Assembly: GCF_008122265.1 (NCBI RefSeq)
Contig: NZ_CP043042.1
Location: 186,001 to 250,000 of the forward strand
DNA: 64,000 nt
Reading direction: 5' to 3'
Source: Marinobacter fonticola
GTDB lineage: Bacteria; Pseudomonadota; Gammaproteobacteria; Pseudomonadales; Oleiphilaceae
Both the position numbers and the translations under genes were made by a program. Each line of letters starts with the position of its first letter. Positions within the stretch are counted from its first letter, which is position 1. Of the stretch, positions 33,745 to 42,911 are shown piece after piece. The notes beneath the pieces were generated by a model. It ran no database searches. It was not told the DNA's origin and worked only from the letters and a program-made list of their open reading frames with translations.

Positions 33745-35140
33745 TCCCCGCGAGGCCGATCCGGCGTACCGGCCAAAGGGCGATCAGGACAAAGGCGGTA
33801 ACCAGCCACCAAGCGGTATGGAAAGCGTCAATGGTGGGGAGTCCGTTGACGTGGTCACCGTATTCGATCGTCAAGGCAACGATATTGACGCCGAAAGCAC
33901 CGCCGAGCTGGCGGGTAAAATTGATAATGCTGGAGCCATAGCCCAATTCGTCGGTGTCCAGGGGATTCAGTGCACCGGTGGAGAGCGCCGGCATGATCAG
34001 CCCCAATCCTACCCGGCCAATGACGGCCCAAAGCGCCAGCCAGGCGAAGCCCAGACTCATATCAGAGACCGCAAACAGCGTCGTCGATAGCGCAAAGGCC
34101 AGTATTCCGCCCATAATCATCCAGCGCGCCGGTTGCCGGTCTGCCATGCGTCCGGCAATGGGGAAGGTAATGCCGAGAGCGATCCCCGCCGGCAACATCA
34201 GCAAGCCCGCTTCCGTGGCGGAGTAGTGCAAGGCTGACTGCACAAATAGCGGAATCAGATAGGTCGATCCGAAAAGCGCCAGACCCAACGCCATGGCGCC
34301 CAGGCAAGCACTGAGAAACTCCGGCCGCTGCAGCAACCCCAGGTGCAATAGCGGGTGTTTGGCGTGACGCTGTCGCAGAACAAACAAAATCAGCGCTACA
34401 ATCGCCACACCGGCACCCAGGGAGATGCGAAGCCCTTGTCCGTCGGCGTGTTGCAGCGCATTGAGTGCATCCAGGCTGGGCCCGATAAAGAGGGCCAGCA
34501 AGGCCAGGCCGGGGAAGTCGAACCGATAGGGCGCGGGCCGGGACACCGGCCAGGGCAGGAAGCGATAAACCATGTAGATGCCCAATAGGGTCACCGGCGC
34601 GGGCGCAAACATGACGTATCGCCAGCTCAACTGGTCGACGATAAACCCGCCGATCACGGGGCCGAGGGCGGGCGCCAGAATCACGCCCACGCCGTAGATG
34701 CCCATGGCCTGGCCCCGCATGTCGCGTGGAAAAACCCGAAAGACAAGATACATGGCCATTGGCTGCATCAGGCCGGCCACAGCGCCCATGCCAATGCGGG
34801 CGGCGATCAGCCATTCGGGTGTGGGCGCAAAGCCGCCGGCGATTGCAATCAGCGTGAAGACAAACATCGCCGCCGCAAGGCTGCGGCGCAGGCCGTAATG
34901 GTCGAGCAACCAGCCGGTGGTGAGCATGGTGGTGGTCATCGCGGCGATAAAGCCGGTGACCATCCAGTGTGCCTGGCCTTGGCGAATACCGAAATGCTGC
35001 ATGATATCCGGCAGGGCGACATTGATAATGGTGGCGCTGAGCACCGTGGCTATGGTGCCCAGCATCACCGTTCCCACCGCCAGCCAGCGCCATTTCGCGC
35101 CATATCGGGCTTGCAGGGCCTGCAGGCTGAAATCGCTCAG
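33710..35140 (-). CDS. MFS multidrug exporter, DHA2/EmrB type
   Basis: 476 residues with 14 hydrophobic helices if started at 35140. The N-terminus YGAKWRWLAVGTVMLGTIAT belongs to helix 1, so the GTG at 35077, which would begin inside that helix and has no RBS, is unlikely. In frame upstream a CTG codon (35140-35138) follows GGAGG at 5 nt, a textbook spacing; I propose CTG as the start. Motifs GWLLDHYGLRR (motif A) and GPVIGGFIVD (motif C) mark a drug:H+ antiporter. A MarR regulator gene lies immediately upstream on the same strand. Confidence 0.85.
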   Translation of the reverse strand: MSDFSLQALQARYGAKWRWLAVGTVMLGTIATVLSATIINVALPDIMQHFGIRQGQAHWMVTGFIAAMTTTMLTTGWLLDHYGLRRSLAAAMFVFTLIAIAGGFAPTPEWLIAARIGMGAVAGLMQPMAMYLVFRVFPRDMRGQAMGIYGVGVILAPALGPVIGGFIVDQLSWRYVMFAPAPVTLLGIYMVYRFLPWPVSRPAPYRFDFPGLALLALFIGPSLDALNALQHADGQGLRISLGAGVAIVALILFVLRQRHAKHPLLHLGLLQRPEFLSACLGAMALGLALFGSTYLIPLFVQSALHYSATEAGLLMLPAGIALGITFPIAGRMADRQPARWMIMGGILAFALSTTLFAVSDMSLGFAWLALWAVIGRVGLGLIMPALSTGALNPLDTDELGYGSSIINFTRQLGGAFGVNIVALTIEYGDHVNGLPTIDAFHTAWWLVTAFVLIALWPVRRIGLAGTIPAAAASAEK

Positions 35141-35171
35141 AAGAACCTCCGGTGGGGTCGGTCGCCGGGAA

Positions 35172-35603
35172 TCAGCCTTTTTGCAACTGATCCCCGTTGA
35201 TCATAATGCGATTGAAGACGTTCATGGCGACGGCCAGGTCGTCTGCATTCACGCCTTCGAGCATTTCCTCGCGCAGTTTATCGGCGCGGCTATTGAGGTC
35301 ATCCATAAAGGCTTCGCCGGCTGGCGTCAGGTGCAGGCGACGGGCGCGACGGTCCTTGCTGCAAGGCCGGCGCTCGATCAGTTCCTGGTTTTCCAGGCTG
35401 TCGAGCAAGCGCACCAGCGTCGGGTTCTCGATGGCCATGAGGTTGGCCAGCTCGCGCTGGGTCAGACCTTCGCCGCCGCGCTGAAGGTAAACCATGGTCG
35501 TCCAGCGGGCCTGGGTCACGCCCAAGTCCTTGAGGCGTTCATCCAGCAGCTTGCGCCAACGTCTGGTGACCCGCGCTACGGCGAAAGGAAACTGGTCTCT
35601 CAT
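35172..35603 (-). CDS. MarR/SlyA family transcriptional regulator
   Basis: 143 residues, winged helix-turn-helix (LTQRELANLMAIENPTLVRLLDSLENQELIER) with the wing SKDRRARRLHLTPAGEAF. Dimeric repressor that responds to small phenolic ligands. It is followed by an MFS exporter gene 31 bp downstream, the usual marR-emr arrangement, and probably represses both. A SlyA-like dyad lies in its promoter region. CTGGAG precedes the ATG. Confidence 0.92.
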   Translation of the reverse strand: MRDQFPFAVARVTRRWRKLLDERLKDLGVTQARWTTMVYLQRGGEGLTQRELANLMAIENPTLVRLLDSLENQELIERRPCSKDRRARRLHLTPAGEAFMDDLNSRADKLREEMLEGVNADDLAVAMNVFNRIMINGDQLQKG

Positions 35604-35670
35604 CAGGTTGCTCCAGCAAAAAATAGTGTCCCTTGGATCGACTAAATACCCAAAGGTGATGCGTTTAATA

Positions 35671-35683
35671 ATAGTTTGCTAAC
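35671..35683. promoter_or_regulatory. Candidate MarR/SlyA operator
   Basis: ATAGTTTGCTAAC, read on the other strand as GTTAGCAAACTAT, is close to the SlyA site TTAGCAAGCTAA. It lies 68 bp upstream of the marR-type start, in the AT-rich promoter region, and fits autoregulation. Confidence 0.45.
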
Positions 35684-35739
35684 TGTTGTAATAAAAACAG
35701 ATACAGGAACAAAATTAAAATGAGGGAAAACCGAGAGCG

Positions 35740-35961
35740 ATGACTCGGATCAACCGTGTTATGGAACAATCTATTGTCGGTTTCTATAAAGACGCAGAGA
35801 ACAATTGGGTGGCCCGGCTGGCTTGCGGCCATGGCCAACACATGCGCCACCGCCCACCGTTCGTTAACCGGCCCTGGGTGACCACCGCGTCCGGGCGCCG
35901 CAAACAACTGGGCACCCGGCTTGATTGCCTGAAGTGCGATCGGTGCGAGCCGGTGGATTAG
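35740..35961 (+). CDS. DUF3565 family small protein
   Basis: 73 residues. Matches the DUF3565 pattern: IVGFYKDAENNWVARLACGHGQHMRHRPPF and WVTTASGR, ending LDCLKCDRC. The Cys/His positions (CGHxxHxRH, CXXCDRC) suggest a zinc-bound fold. Function not known. Start could also be ATG 35761 (MEQSIVGF); 35740 has GAGAG close upstream. Divergent from the MarR gene. Confidence 0.75.
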   Translation: MTRINRVMEQSIVGFYKDAENNWVARLACGHGQHMRHRPPFVNRPWVTTASGRRKQLGTRLDCLKCDRCEPVD

Positions 35962-36006
35962 GGCGTTTGCCCGCAATCTTTCGCAGTAGTGTGCGGTACG
36001 CCCTAA
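35958..36006. terminator. Hairpin between convergent DUF3565 and MFS genes
   Basis: TTAGGGCGT (35958-35966) pairs with ACGCCCTAA (35998-36006), with an inner CCGCA/TGCGG stem. The DUF3565 stop codon is part of the stem. No T-run; may end transcription from both sides. Confidence 0.45.
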
Positions 36007-36012
36007 GGCCCC

Positions 36013-37308
36013 TTAGCTATCGGTGCCGGTCTTCTTTGCTGTCTCGTCCTCCTCCTGCTCAACCGCCATCGACGTATGGAACGCCTCGTTGCGTGGATCC
36101 ATCTCGGTGAGCACCGGCATGGCTTCAGGCATGGTGGTCACAAAGTGCTCTTGCTCGGCCACCGGAATATCTTCGGTGGTGATGATGTAGTAGGCGGTTA
36201 CCAGTCCCAGTAAGGCAAGGAATCCGGCACTGCCGAGAAACAGCCCCTTGGGACCGACGATCCCGATCAGTTCGCCCATAGCCAGAGGCCCGACCACGCT
36301 GCCCAGTCCGTAGCTGAGCAGGAGGGTGGCGCTGGCGGCCACGATGCGGGACTGCGGCATGCGGTCGTTGGCAATCGCCACGGCAATAGGATAAAGCGCG
36401 GCGGACAGACCGGTGAACAAGCCCACCGCGACGATCAGCGCCAGCGGCAAGTGAACGCCGATGAAAGCCGCTGCCAGCGCAGCGACGCCGGCGGCAATCG
36501 ATACGGTAAACAAGACCCGTCGTCGGTCGAAGCGATCGCAGACAAGCCCCATGGGCCACGCCAGTAACATGGCCGCGATGATCGCAATCGCCATAAACAG
36601 CGATGTCTGGGCGACGTCCAGGCCGATCAGCGTGGCATAGACCGGCCCCAGCGCGTAAAACGAGCCAATCAATACGCCGCAAATGAAGGTGCCGGCGACC
36701 CCCGTCGTGGCTTCCCGCAACAAGCTGAATATGGAGACGCGCTCGACCTGCTCGATGTGAGGGGCTTCCATCTTGGTCAGCGACAGGGGAACTAGAGACA
36801 GCGCCAACAGGATGCCAGCCACGGTGTAGAGCTGGAAGGCTGCAGGATCGCCCAAGTTGATGATCAACTGGCCCCCCGCCACGGAGATGAAAAAAACGAT
36901 TTGGTAGACCGCGAACAGAGCGCCGCGATTGGCATTGGTGGCGCGGCTGCTGAACCAACTCTCGATCACCAGCAGTACGCCGGCCATGCTGAGGCCCGAC
37001 AGGCCGCGCAGGATGGCCCATAACGTCATCGATACGTCCATGGGATAGAGCAGCGCAGTCACGGCGGCCAAGGCCGAGAAGACGGCGAAGGCGCGGATGT
37101 GGCCGACCCGTTCGATCACCCGGCCGACGTAGAGCGTGCCCAGAACGAAGCCGATGGAATAGCACACCAGTACCCGGCCGATCGTGGCGGGATCGACCGC
37201 CTCCAGGCCTAAGCGAACGCCCAGCAGGGTCATCAGGAAGGCGTTGCCGCTGACCAGCAGAATCGTGCTCACGATGAGTGCAGAGAGGGAAGTCACCATG
37301 CGAGTCAT
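36013..37308 (-). CDS. MFS transporter (YcaD-like)
   Basis: 431 residues, twelve membrane helices and a 50-residue acidic cytoplasmic tail (about 385-431). Motif GTLYVGRVIERVGHIRAF after helix 2, and the ESWFSSRATNANRGALFAVYQ segment, typical of the YcaD-like branch. Substrate unknown. Start 37308 with GGAG about 9 nt upstream. Confidence 0.85.
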   Translation of the reverse strand: MTRMVTSLSALIVSTILLVSGNAFLMTLLGVRLGLEAVDPATIGRVLVCYSIGFVLGTLYVGRVIERVGHIRAFAVFSALAAVTALLYPMDVSMTLWAILRGLSGLSMAGVLLVIESWFSSRATNANRGALFAVYQIVFFISVAGGQLIINLGDPAAFQLYTVAGILLALSLVPLSLTKMEAPHIEQVERVSIFSLLREATTGVAGTFICGVLIGSFYALGPVYATLIGLDVAQTSLFMAIAIIAAMLLAWPMGLVCDRFDRRRVLFTVSIAAGVAALAAAFIGVHLPLALIVAVGLFTGLSAALYPIAVAIANDRMPQSRIVAASATLLLSYGLGSVVGPLAMGELIGIVGPKGLFLGSAGFLALLGLVTAYYIITTEDIPVAEQEHFVTTMPEAMPVLTEMDPRNEAFHTSMAVEQEEDETAKKTGTDS

Positions 37309-37579
37309 GCCATCAGCTCCGGAATGTTAATTCGACTATAGAGGAGGCCGCCTAAACGGGGGTTCACGAGGCTCCACTCAAACCATAGCAGCCTCCGTGG
37401 GAGCATGCCGGGCAATCCGCGATTACAGCAGGGGCGCGGCGTGCAGGCTATTACGCACTTACCGAATGGCGGATGTTACCTGAATGTAAGTGGTGGATTT
37501 ACCTGGAAACCGACAAACTGCATGTGCAGTGTTTGACGTTATTTTACATTAATGTGCCGTAACACGCGGCGCATCGGGA

Positions 37580-37599
37580 AGCTGATAGCATAATCAGCT
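37580..37599. promoter_or_regulatory. Dyad upstream of the WYL regulator gene
   Basis: AGCTGAT-N6-ATCAGCT, a perfect 7-bp inverted repeat, 50 bp before the regulator start. Placement suggests an autoregulatory operator. A further TGATCACGGATTGATC follows. Confidence 0.45.
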
Positions 37600-37649
37600 C
37601 TGATCACGGATTGATCGGAATCCAATCAGTTTATGAAGAGCGGCATATC

Positions 37650-38537
37650 ATGAAAAAAACGGATTGGCCTATTCGCTGGGATCTCCTGCTACGTTACCGG
37701 CTAATTGAGATCATCGCCTTATGGGAAGGGCGGCTGACAACCAACCATATCTGCCATGCATTTGGCATTGGTCGGCAGCAGGCGTCCAAGGATATCAATA
37801 CTTATCTACGCGAGGTCGCCCCCGGCAACCTTGAATACGATAGGCATCTCAAGGGCTACGTGCCGGCGGACAGGTTCCAGCCCACGGTGACCCAGGGACG
37901 GTCGGACGAATACCTCGAAGTTTTAGGGCGCGACCATGCCTTGAGCGAAACCTTCGAGTCCCTGGATCTGGGATTGCCTAACACCGAAATTCTGCATGTA
38001 CCGCGCCGGCTGGCCGAACCCGATGTCGTGCGTCCCATTGTTCTGGCCACCCGCCAGGGACGCCGTTTGGAAGCCGAGTACTTTTCGCTGACCAAGCCGG
38101 AAGGCGAAAGGCGCGTGCTCGAGCCTCATACCCTGATCTACAGTGGGCAGCGTTGGCATGTCCGTGCCTGGTGCGACACCAATGGCGAGTATCGGGACTT
38201 TATGCTCAGCCGTTTCCGCGGCACCCCTCAGGTACTGCCAGAGCGGAGCCGCCACAAGGCGCGCAACGATGAAACCTGGAATACCCGGGCGACCATCGTC
38301 CTGCGCCCGGATCACCGGCTAACGGAGGCGCAGCAGTCTATCATTGCCAACGATTACGCCATGGTGGAGGGCAAGTTGCGGATTGAAACCCGCGCGGCCC
38401 TCGTTCGTTATATATTGACGCTCGCCGGGCTCTGTGGTGATACGCCGAATAGCGATCCTTTGGTCCAGCAACTGGAGCTGGCCAACCGGGACGAACTGCA
38501 CCCCTGGCTCCAGAAAGCGCGCCGGGTAGGCCCCTAG
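37650..38537 (+). CDS. WYL-domain transcriptional regulator (BrxR/CapW-like)
   Basis: 295 residues: N-terminal winged helix (RWDLLLRYRLIEIIALWEGRLTTNHI, then FGIGRQQASKDINTYLR), central WYL domain (about 120-200, RVLEPHTLIYSGQRWHVRAW, FMLSRFRG) and a C-terminal WCX-like domain. Same three-part plan as BrxR and CapW, which repress defence operons, but no BREX, CBASS or other defence genes are recognisable nearby. It is 21 bp from a secreted nuclease gene on the same strand. ATG 37650 follows GAAGAG; the TTG at 37611 is rejected. Confidence 0.85.
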   Translation: MKKTDWPIRWDLLLRYRLIEIIALWEGRLTTNHICHAFGIGRQQASKDINTYLREVAPGNLEYDRHLKGYVPADRFQPTVTQGRSDEYLEVLGRDHALSETFESLDLGLPNTEILHVPRRLAEPDVVRPIVLATRQGRRLEAEYFSLTKPEGERRVLEPHTLIYSGQRWHVRAWCDTNGEYRDFMLSRFRGTPQVLPERSRHKARNDETWNTRATIVLRPDHRLTEAQQSIIANDYAMVEGKLRIETRAALVRYILTLAGLCGDTPNSDPLVQQLELANRDELHPWLQKARRVGP

Positions 38538-38558
38538 CCGCCGGCGCTTCCCAGCAAG

Positions 38559-40298
38559 GTGTTTTCGGCGCTCGCAGGGCCGGGGCAGAGACTGATACTC
38601 CTCGCGCTGATGAGCGTGGCACCGCTGGCTGCGGCGGATAGCTGCGGCGACGCTCTCACCCCCATTTCAGCGATTCAGGGAACCCGAGACACATCGCCGT
38701 TGCAAGGATCCGTGCAGCGGGTAGAGGGCGTCATAACCTTGGATGGCCGTGGTCCCGGCGGGTTGTCCGGGTTCTACCTGCAGTCGCTCCCGGATGATAC
38801 CGATGCCAACGTCTCCACCTCCGAAGGGCTTTTTATATTTACCGGTGCCGAAGGCGGGCAGGTGGGTGACCACGTGCGCGTCGAAGGCTCGATCAAAGAA
38901 TATTACGGCCTGACGGAAATGACCGGACGGGGTTCGGTGGAAGTATGCGGCTCAGCGGCGCTGCCAGCGCCTGTCCCGATTGACTTGCCTCTGACCCACC
39001 CTGAACGCCTGGAAAGTATGCGGGTCACCTTCGACCAGCCGCTGGCCGTGATCGATACCTATGCTTACGGCCGCTTCGGCGCGGTGACGCTGGCGGCTGA
39101 CGATCCACTACGAAGCCAGCGGCCGCAGCAGCACCGCAAGAATCGACAGTACCGTATTCTGCTGGACGACCGTCGCTTGGCGCAAAATCCTGAGATATTG
39201 CCGCTGCCCCAGCCCCGTCTCAGCGCTGGGAACAGTTTGCGAACCGGTAGCCGGCTCGCGCCGGTTCGGGGGGTATTGGATTTTCGCTACGATCACTGGC
39301 GTATCCAGCCTGAGGTTTGGCCGGATATCGTCATCGCCAATGAACGCCCGGCGCCACCCATCGCACCGCAGGCAGGCGTTATCCGCGTGGCCAGCTTCAA
39401 TACGCTGAATTTCTTTAACGGCGATGGCAGCGGGGGTGGCTTTCCCACGGCCCGGGGTGCAGATAACCGATCCGAGCTGAAACGCCAGCAACAGAAACTG
39501 GCGGCCGCCATCCGCGGTCTGGAGGCTGACGTTGTCGGCCTCATGGAGCTGGAGAACGATGGCAGCGATACCGACAGCGCAATCGCCGAATTGGCCCGAA
39601 CGCTGGGTGAAGATTGGGCCTATGTGTCTCAAGCCTTCGCCGGCGGCGATGCCATTCGGGTCGGGCTACTCTACCGCAGTGATCGTGTCGAGCCGGTAGG
39701 CGACACACGGGTTTTGAGCGATGGCGTGTTTTCCCGCTATAGCCGGGCGCCGGTAGCGCAGGATTTCCAGTCGCGCGGCGGAGAGGGTCGTATGCGAGTG
39801 GTGGTGAATCATTTCAAGTCCCGCTCATGCCGCAACGCCGAAGGTGACCATCGGGCGGTTGATGAAGGCTGCTACGCGCCTGTGCGCGAGCGTTCAGCCC
39901 GCGAGCTGCTGGCTTGGCTGGAGACACTGCCCGAGTCAGGTAATCTATTGGGCACCCTGATCCTCGGCGATCTGAATACCTACATCGGTGAGCGGCCTCT
40001 GGCCATCCTGGCGGCGGCGGGCTTCCAGCGGCCCGCGGTGCTGAGCGGGGAGGATCAGCATACTTACCGCTTCAAGGGCGTTCGCGGGGTTTTGGACTAC
40101 ATTCTGCCTGACGAATCGCTGCAGTCGCGCGTCACCGGTGGCGATGTCTGGCACATCAATGCCGATGAGCCGACGGTGTTGGATTACAACCTGGAATTTC
40201 ATCCGCCCAAACGCGCCGAACGACTCTACGGGCCTGGCCCCTGGCGCTCCTCCGATCACGATCCTGTCTACCTGGATATCCGCCTGGACCGGCATTGA
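38559..40298 (+). CDS. Secreted ExeM/NucH-type endonuclease
   Basis: 579 residues. Signal peptide (LILLALMSVAPLAAA), an N-terminal OB-fold-like region with YLQ and VRVEGSIKEYYGLTE (about 35-230) and a C-terminal endonuclease/exonuclease/phosphatase domain: ASFNTLNFF, LMELENDG (metal Glu), NHFKSR, LGDLNTY and the catalytic SSDHDPVYLDI. Such enzymes degrade extracellular DNA for phosphorus supply or biofilm release. GTG 38559 lacks a clear RBS, so the first few residues are uncertain. Confidence 0.88.
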   Translation: MFSALAGPGQRLILLALMSVAPLAAADSCGDALTPISAIQGTRDTSPLQGSVQRVEGVITLDGRGPGGLSGFYLQSLPDDTDANVSTSEGLFIFTGAEGGQVGDHVRVEGSIKEYYGLTEMTGRGSVEVCGSAALPAPVPIDLPLTHPERLESMRVTFDQPLAVIDTYAYGRFGAVTLAADDPLRSQRPQQHRKNRQYRILLDDRRLAQNPEILPLPQPRLSAGNSLRTGSRLAPVRGVLDFRYDHWRIQPEVWPDIVIANERPAPPIAPQAGVIRVASFNTLNFFNGDGSGGGFPTARGADNRSELKRQQQKLAAAIRGLEADVVGLMELENDGSDTDSAIAELARTLGEDWAYVSQAFAGGDAIRVGLLYRSDRVEPVGDTRVLSDGVFSRYSRAPVAQDFQSRGGEGRMRVVVNHFKSRSCRNAEGDHRAVDEGCYAPVRERSARELLAWLETLPESGNLLGTLILGDLNTYIGERPLAILAAAGFQRPAVLSGEDQHTYRFKGVRGVLDYILPDESLQSRVTGGDVWHINADEPTVLDYNLEFHPPKRAERLYGPGPWRSSDHDPVYLDIRLDRH

Positions 40299-40440
40299 TT
40301 TGCTATCCGGCCGCGCTCCGGCGACAGACGGGCCATTCCTCGATGTTGTTTTGCCGCTAGACTCCGAGCTATCCATGCCTTTCGTGTAACACTTTTCGTG
40401 CATACTTGTTTCGTAATGACTGTTTGAAATAGCTGTTTTT

Positions 40441-40496
40441 CAGTGCTTGTTTTTCAGCGCTTGTTTTTCAGCGCTTGTTTTTCTATACCGGTTTTT
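40441..40496. repeat. 14-bp tandem repeat
   Basis: Four exact 14-bp steps: CAGTGCTTGTTTTT, CAGCGCTTGTTTTT, CAGCGCTTGTTTTT, CTATACCGGTTTTT. It lies immediately left of the MITE-like element at 40499. The last copy is decayed except for the GTTTTT end. Confidence 0.85.
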
Positions 40497-40498
40497 AG

Positions 40499-40778
40499 GG
40501 AGCCTCTGAACAACTCCTGGAGCGCCTCTGGCTTTCAAAGCCATCCACAATCAAGGCGCGACTTTGCGGGAAGGCTGGTTGCCTTTCAAAAAGTCGCAAC
40601 GCGGAGTGTGGATGGCTCTGAAAGCCCCGAAGGGCGCGCTCTGAAGACTGCATCTGCCGCGTTGCGGCTCTTGGTAAGGGCTATCCGAATGCGGCCCAGG
40701 CCATTACCGGCGAGCCACGCCTTGCAGCTACAGCCTTCAGAGCACGCAGAGGCGGTCCAGGAGTTATTCAGAGGCTCC
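40499..40778. mobile_element. MITE-like element with YTAR target duplication (280 bp)
   Basis: Terminal inverted repeats of 32 bp with two mismatches, beginning GGAGCCTCTGAA, flanked by TTAG on both sides (40495-40498 and 40779-40782). Inside is a further near-perfect inverted repeat (CTTTCAAAGCCATCCACA near 40533 with its complement near 40608). A 122-codon frame crossing it looks non-genuine. It carries the same first 12 bp as the 28008 element and more extensive similarity to the 9652 element. Confidence 0.88.
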
Positions 40779-40837
40779 TTAGTACTTATCGTGCCGTATT
40801 TTTCTTTTTGAATTACTACCTTGGAAAAGCTCTAGCC

Positions 40838-41752
40838 ATGTCTGCAGATGTTCCAGTGCTCTCTAAACTTCATAACCGTATCCCCAATCCCTGGCCGTTG
40901 GCTCGCACCGGTCATCGCTGGTTGCAGCGCGCGCGTCGGCATTCGGTTCGGGTAGACGATCATCGCATCGTTTGGCTGGAGCGTGGCCGGCGCCAATCGC
41001 ATAAGCCTTCGGTCGTTTTGCTCCATGGCTTGGCGGCGATGAAGGAAAACTGGAGTGCATGGCTACCGCTGTTCCCCTCGGACCAGCATGTGCTCGCCGT
41101 GGATATTCCCGGTTTCGGCGAGAGCGACTACCGCGTCGGCGCCAGCTATCGCTACCGGGATCAGGCGGACAGATTAACGCAGTGGTTGGGCGCTGCGGGG
41201 CTGGGCCAGGTCCACCTGGTGGGCAGCTCCATGGGCGCAGCGATTGCGACCGTGATGGCCCGCAAAATAGGAGACCGGGCGGCCAGCCTGACGGTTATGA
41301 ATAGCGCCGGCATCCCGGCCCACGACACCGTCGATTTGAACCGCCCACCGGCTTTCGACCGCAGTGTGCTCGTGCCAGTGGACTGGCAGGGGGTTTATCG
41401 CATGTTCAATACCGTGGGCAACGGCAAGCCCACGGCCACCGGCCTGGCCATGACCGGTCTGCTGGGGACGGATCTGCTGCGCCGGGCCGGGCAGAACCGC
41501 CATGTCTTCGCCGATATGGTGGCCGATCCCTATGCGCCGATCAACGCGCTGGATAACGACACAGCGCCCCTGCTGGTGATCTGGGGCGAGAAGGATCGCA
41601 TTACGCCACCAGGCTGCGTGGCGTTCTACCGTAGCAAGACACCTCACGCGGAGGTGCATGTGATGCGGGGTATTGGTCATCTGCCGATGCTGGAAAATCC
41701 CCGCCGGTCCTATCGTATTCTCCAGGCGTTTATTCGCCGCCATGGCGGCTGA
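40838..41752 (+). CDS. Alpha/beta hydrolase
   Basis: 304 residues. Oxyanion HGLAAMKENW (63-), nucleophile elbow GSSMG with Ser131, acid Asp in WGEKDRITPP and His in GIGHLPMLENP complete the triad. Resembles lipase/esterase or epoxide-hydrolase-like members; substrate unknown. Start 40838 with GGAAAAG upstream. The MITE-like element ends 60 bp before the start, so it may contribute to the promoter. Confidence 0.88.
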   Translation: MSADVPVLSKLHNRIPNPWPLARTGHRWLQRARRHSVRVDDHRIVWLERGRRQSHKPSVVLLHGLAAMKENWSAWLPLFPSDQHVLAVDIPGFGESDYRVGASYRYRDQADRLTQWLGAAGLGQVHLVGSSMGAAIATVMARKIGDRAASLTVMNSAGIPAHDTVDLNRPPAFDRSVLVPVDWQGVYRMFNTVGNGKPTATGLAMTGLLGTDLLRRAGQNRHVFADMVADPYAPINALDNDTAPLLVIWGEKDRITPPGCVAFYRSKTPHAEVHVMRGIGHLPMLENPRRSYRILQAFIRRHGG

Positions 41753-41870
41753 GACGGAACAATTGGCCTCTTCCTCCAGTTGACGCGTCATTGAAGTCAT
41801 GGGGTGGCCGGCAAGATCCGTTCATACTCTTTGCACTATTACAATAATGCAACTAGTGAGGACGCATCCC

Positions 41871-42911
41871 ATGCCTGCTGCCGCACAGATCCAGGACCTG
41901 GGCCTGCCCGCCATTTACTTGCACACGATTGCCGAGCTTCTACGCCAACGAGGGGTAGACGACCGGGCCCTGTTGACGCGTGTCGGGCTCGATCCCGCCT
42001 GCCTGACTGACGACGACGTACGCGTGTCGCTCTCCCAGGCCAGCGAATTCGTGACGCGAGCGATTGTCGAGAGCGGCGAACCGGGCCTCGGTATTCTGCT
42101 GGCTTCGGAATTGCGCCTGCCGTTGCACGGTGCTCTGGGACTTGCGGCTATGAACAGCCGTACCCTCGGTGAGGCCATGGATCTAATGGTGCGTTACCTG
42201 AGCCTGCGGGCCCCGCACTTGCGCATTTTCTGCCGAACCGAAGGCGATACCACAACCCTGCGTGTGGTGAGCGGTTTCGACTTGGGACCGCTGCAGAGCT
42301 TTATTATGGACGCCATGGTGTTTGGTTGCGTGATGATGGGCATCCAGCTCCTGGGGGAACCCTTGCGCGGTGCCCGCGTGCATCGCCGGGGTCATGAGCC
42401 CAGCTATTTTCAGCGTTTCCGTCAGCGCATTCCGGTACCGGTGATGTACGGCTGTGACGAGGACGCCATTTTGATCCCCAGGGGGCAGCTTTCGTCGCCG
42501 ATCCGCTTCAGCGACGAGCAGGCGGCTGAAGTCAGCCGCGAGCAGTGCGAACAGGCGCTGCTCCGACTTAACGAAAATGCGGGCTTTGTCGCCCGGGTGC
42601 GGCGGGTGATCGAAACCAGCCATCCGTTCCCGCCTAAGCTGGGACGCGCGGCCGGCACGTTGTTCGTTTCCGAGCGGACCCTCAAACGCCGGTTGCAGGA
42701 AGAGAACGCCAGCTTCCAGATGCTGGTGGACGAGGTGCGGCTGGAGCGTGCCCAAGACCTGTTGGTCAACACTCACATGGGCCTGAGCCAGATCGCCGAT
42801 GCGTTGGGTTACGCCGATGCGGCCAATTTCACCCGCGCCTTCAAGCGCTGGACCGGGACGAGCCCGAGCGCCCATCGCCATAGCTGTCGCGAGCTTCCGC
42901 AAGCCGGTTAA
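41871..42911 (+). CDS. AraC family regulator (OruR-like)
   Basis: 346 residues: N-terminal Arabinose_bd-type domain (PF12625-like, about 15-200, LPLHGALGLAAMNSRTLGEAM) and C-terminal AraC helix-turn-helix pair (VSERTLKRRLQEENASFQMLV, then LSQIADALGYADAANFTRAFKRWTG). Regulators of this branch often control lipid or amino-acid catabolism. It follows the alpha/beta hydrolase gene on the same strand. ATG 41871 has GAGGA upstream. Confidence 0.88.
   Translation: MPAAAQIQDLGLPAIYLHTIAELLRQRGVDDRALLTRVGLDPACLTDDDVRVSLSQASEFVTRAIVESGEPGLGILLASELRLPLHGALGLAAMNSRTLGEAMDLMVRYLSLRAPHLRIFCRTEGDTTTLRVVSGFDLGPLQSFIMDAMVFGCVMMGIQLLGEPLRGARVHRRGHEPSYFQRFRQRIPVPVMYGCDEDAILIPRGQLSSPIRFSDEQAAEVSREQCEQALLRLNENAGFVARVRRVIETSHPFPPKLGRAAGTLFVSERTLKRRLQEENASFQMLVDEVRLERAQDLLVNTHMGLSQIADALGYADAANFTRAFKRWTGTSPSAHRHSCRELPQAG

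Noticed and set aside
34062..35093. 343-codon frame inside the DHA2 exporter gene
   Set aside because: Shadow frame; the true frame has helices and family motifs.
36125..37165. 346-codon frame inside the MFS gene
   Set aside because: Same strand, other frame, Arg/His-rich composition typical of shadow frames.
37650..40298. Defence island
   Set aside because: Only the regulator resembles defence-associated proteins; neighbours are transport, hydrolase and regulator genes.
40443..40811. 122-codon frame
   Set aside because: It crosses the 14-bp array and the MITE-like element; no RBS and no protein-like composition.
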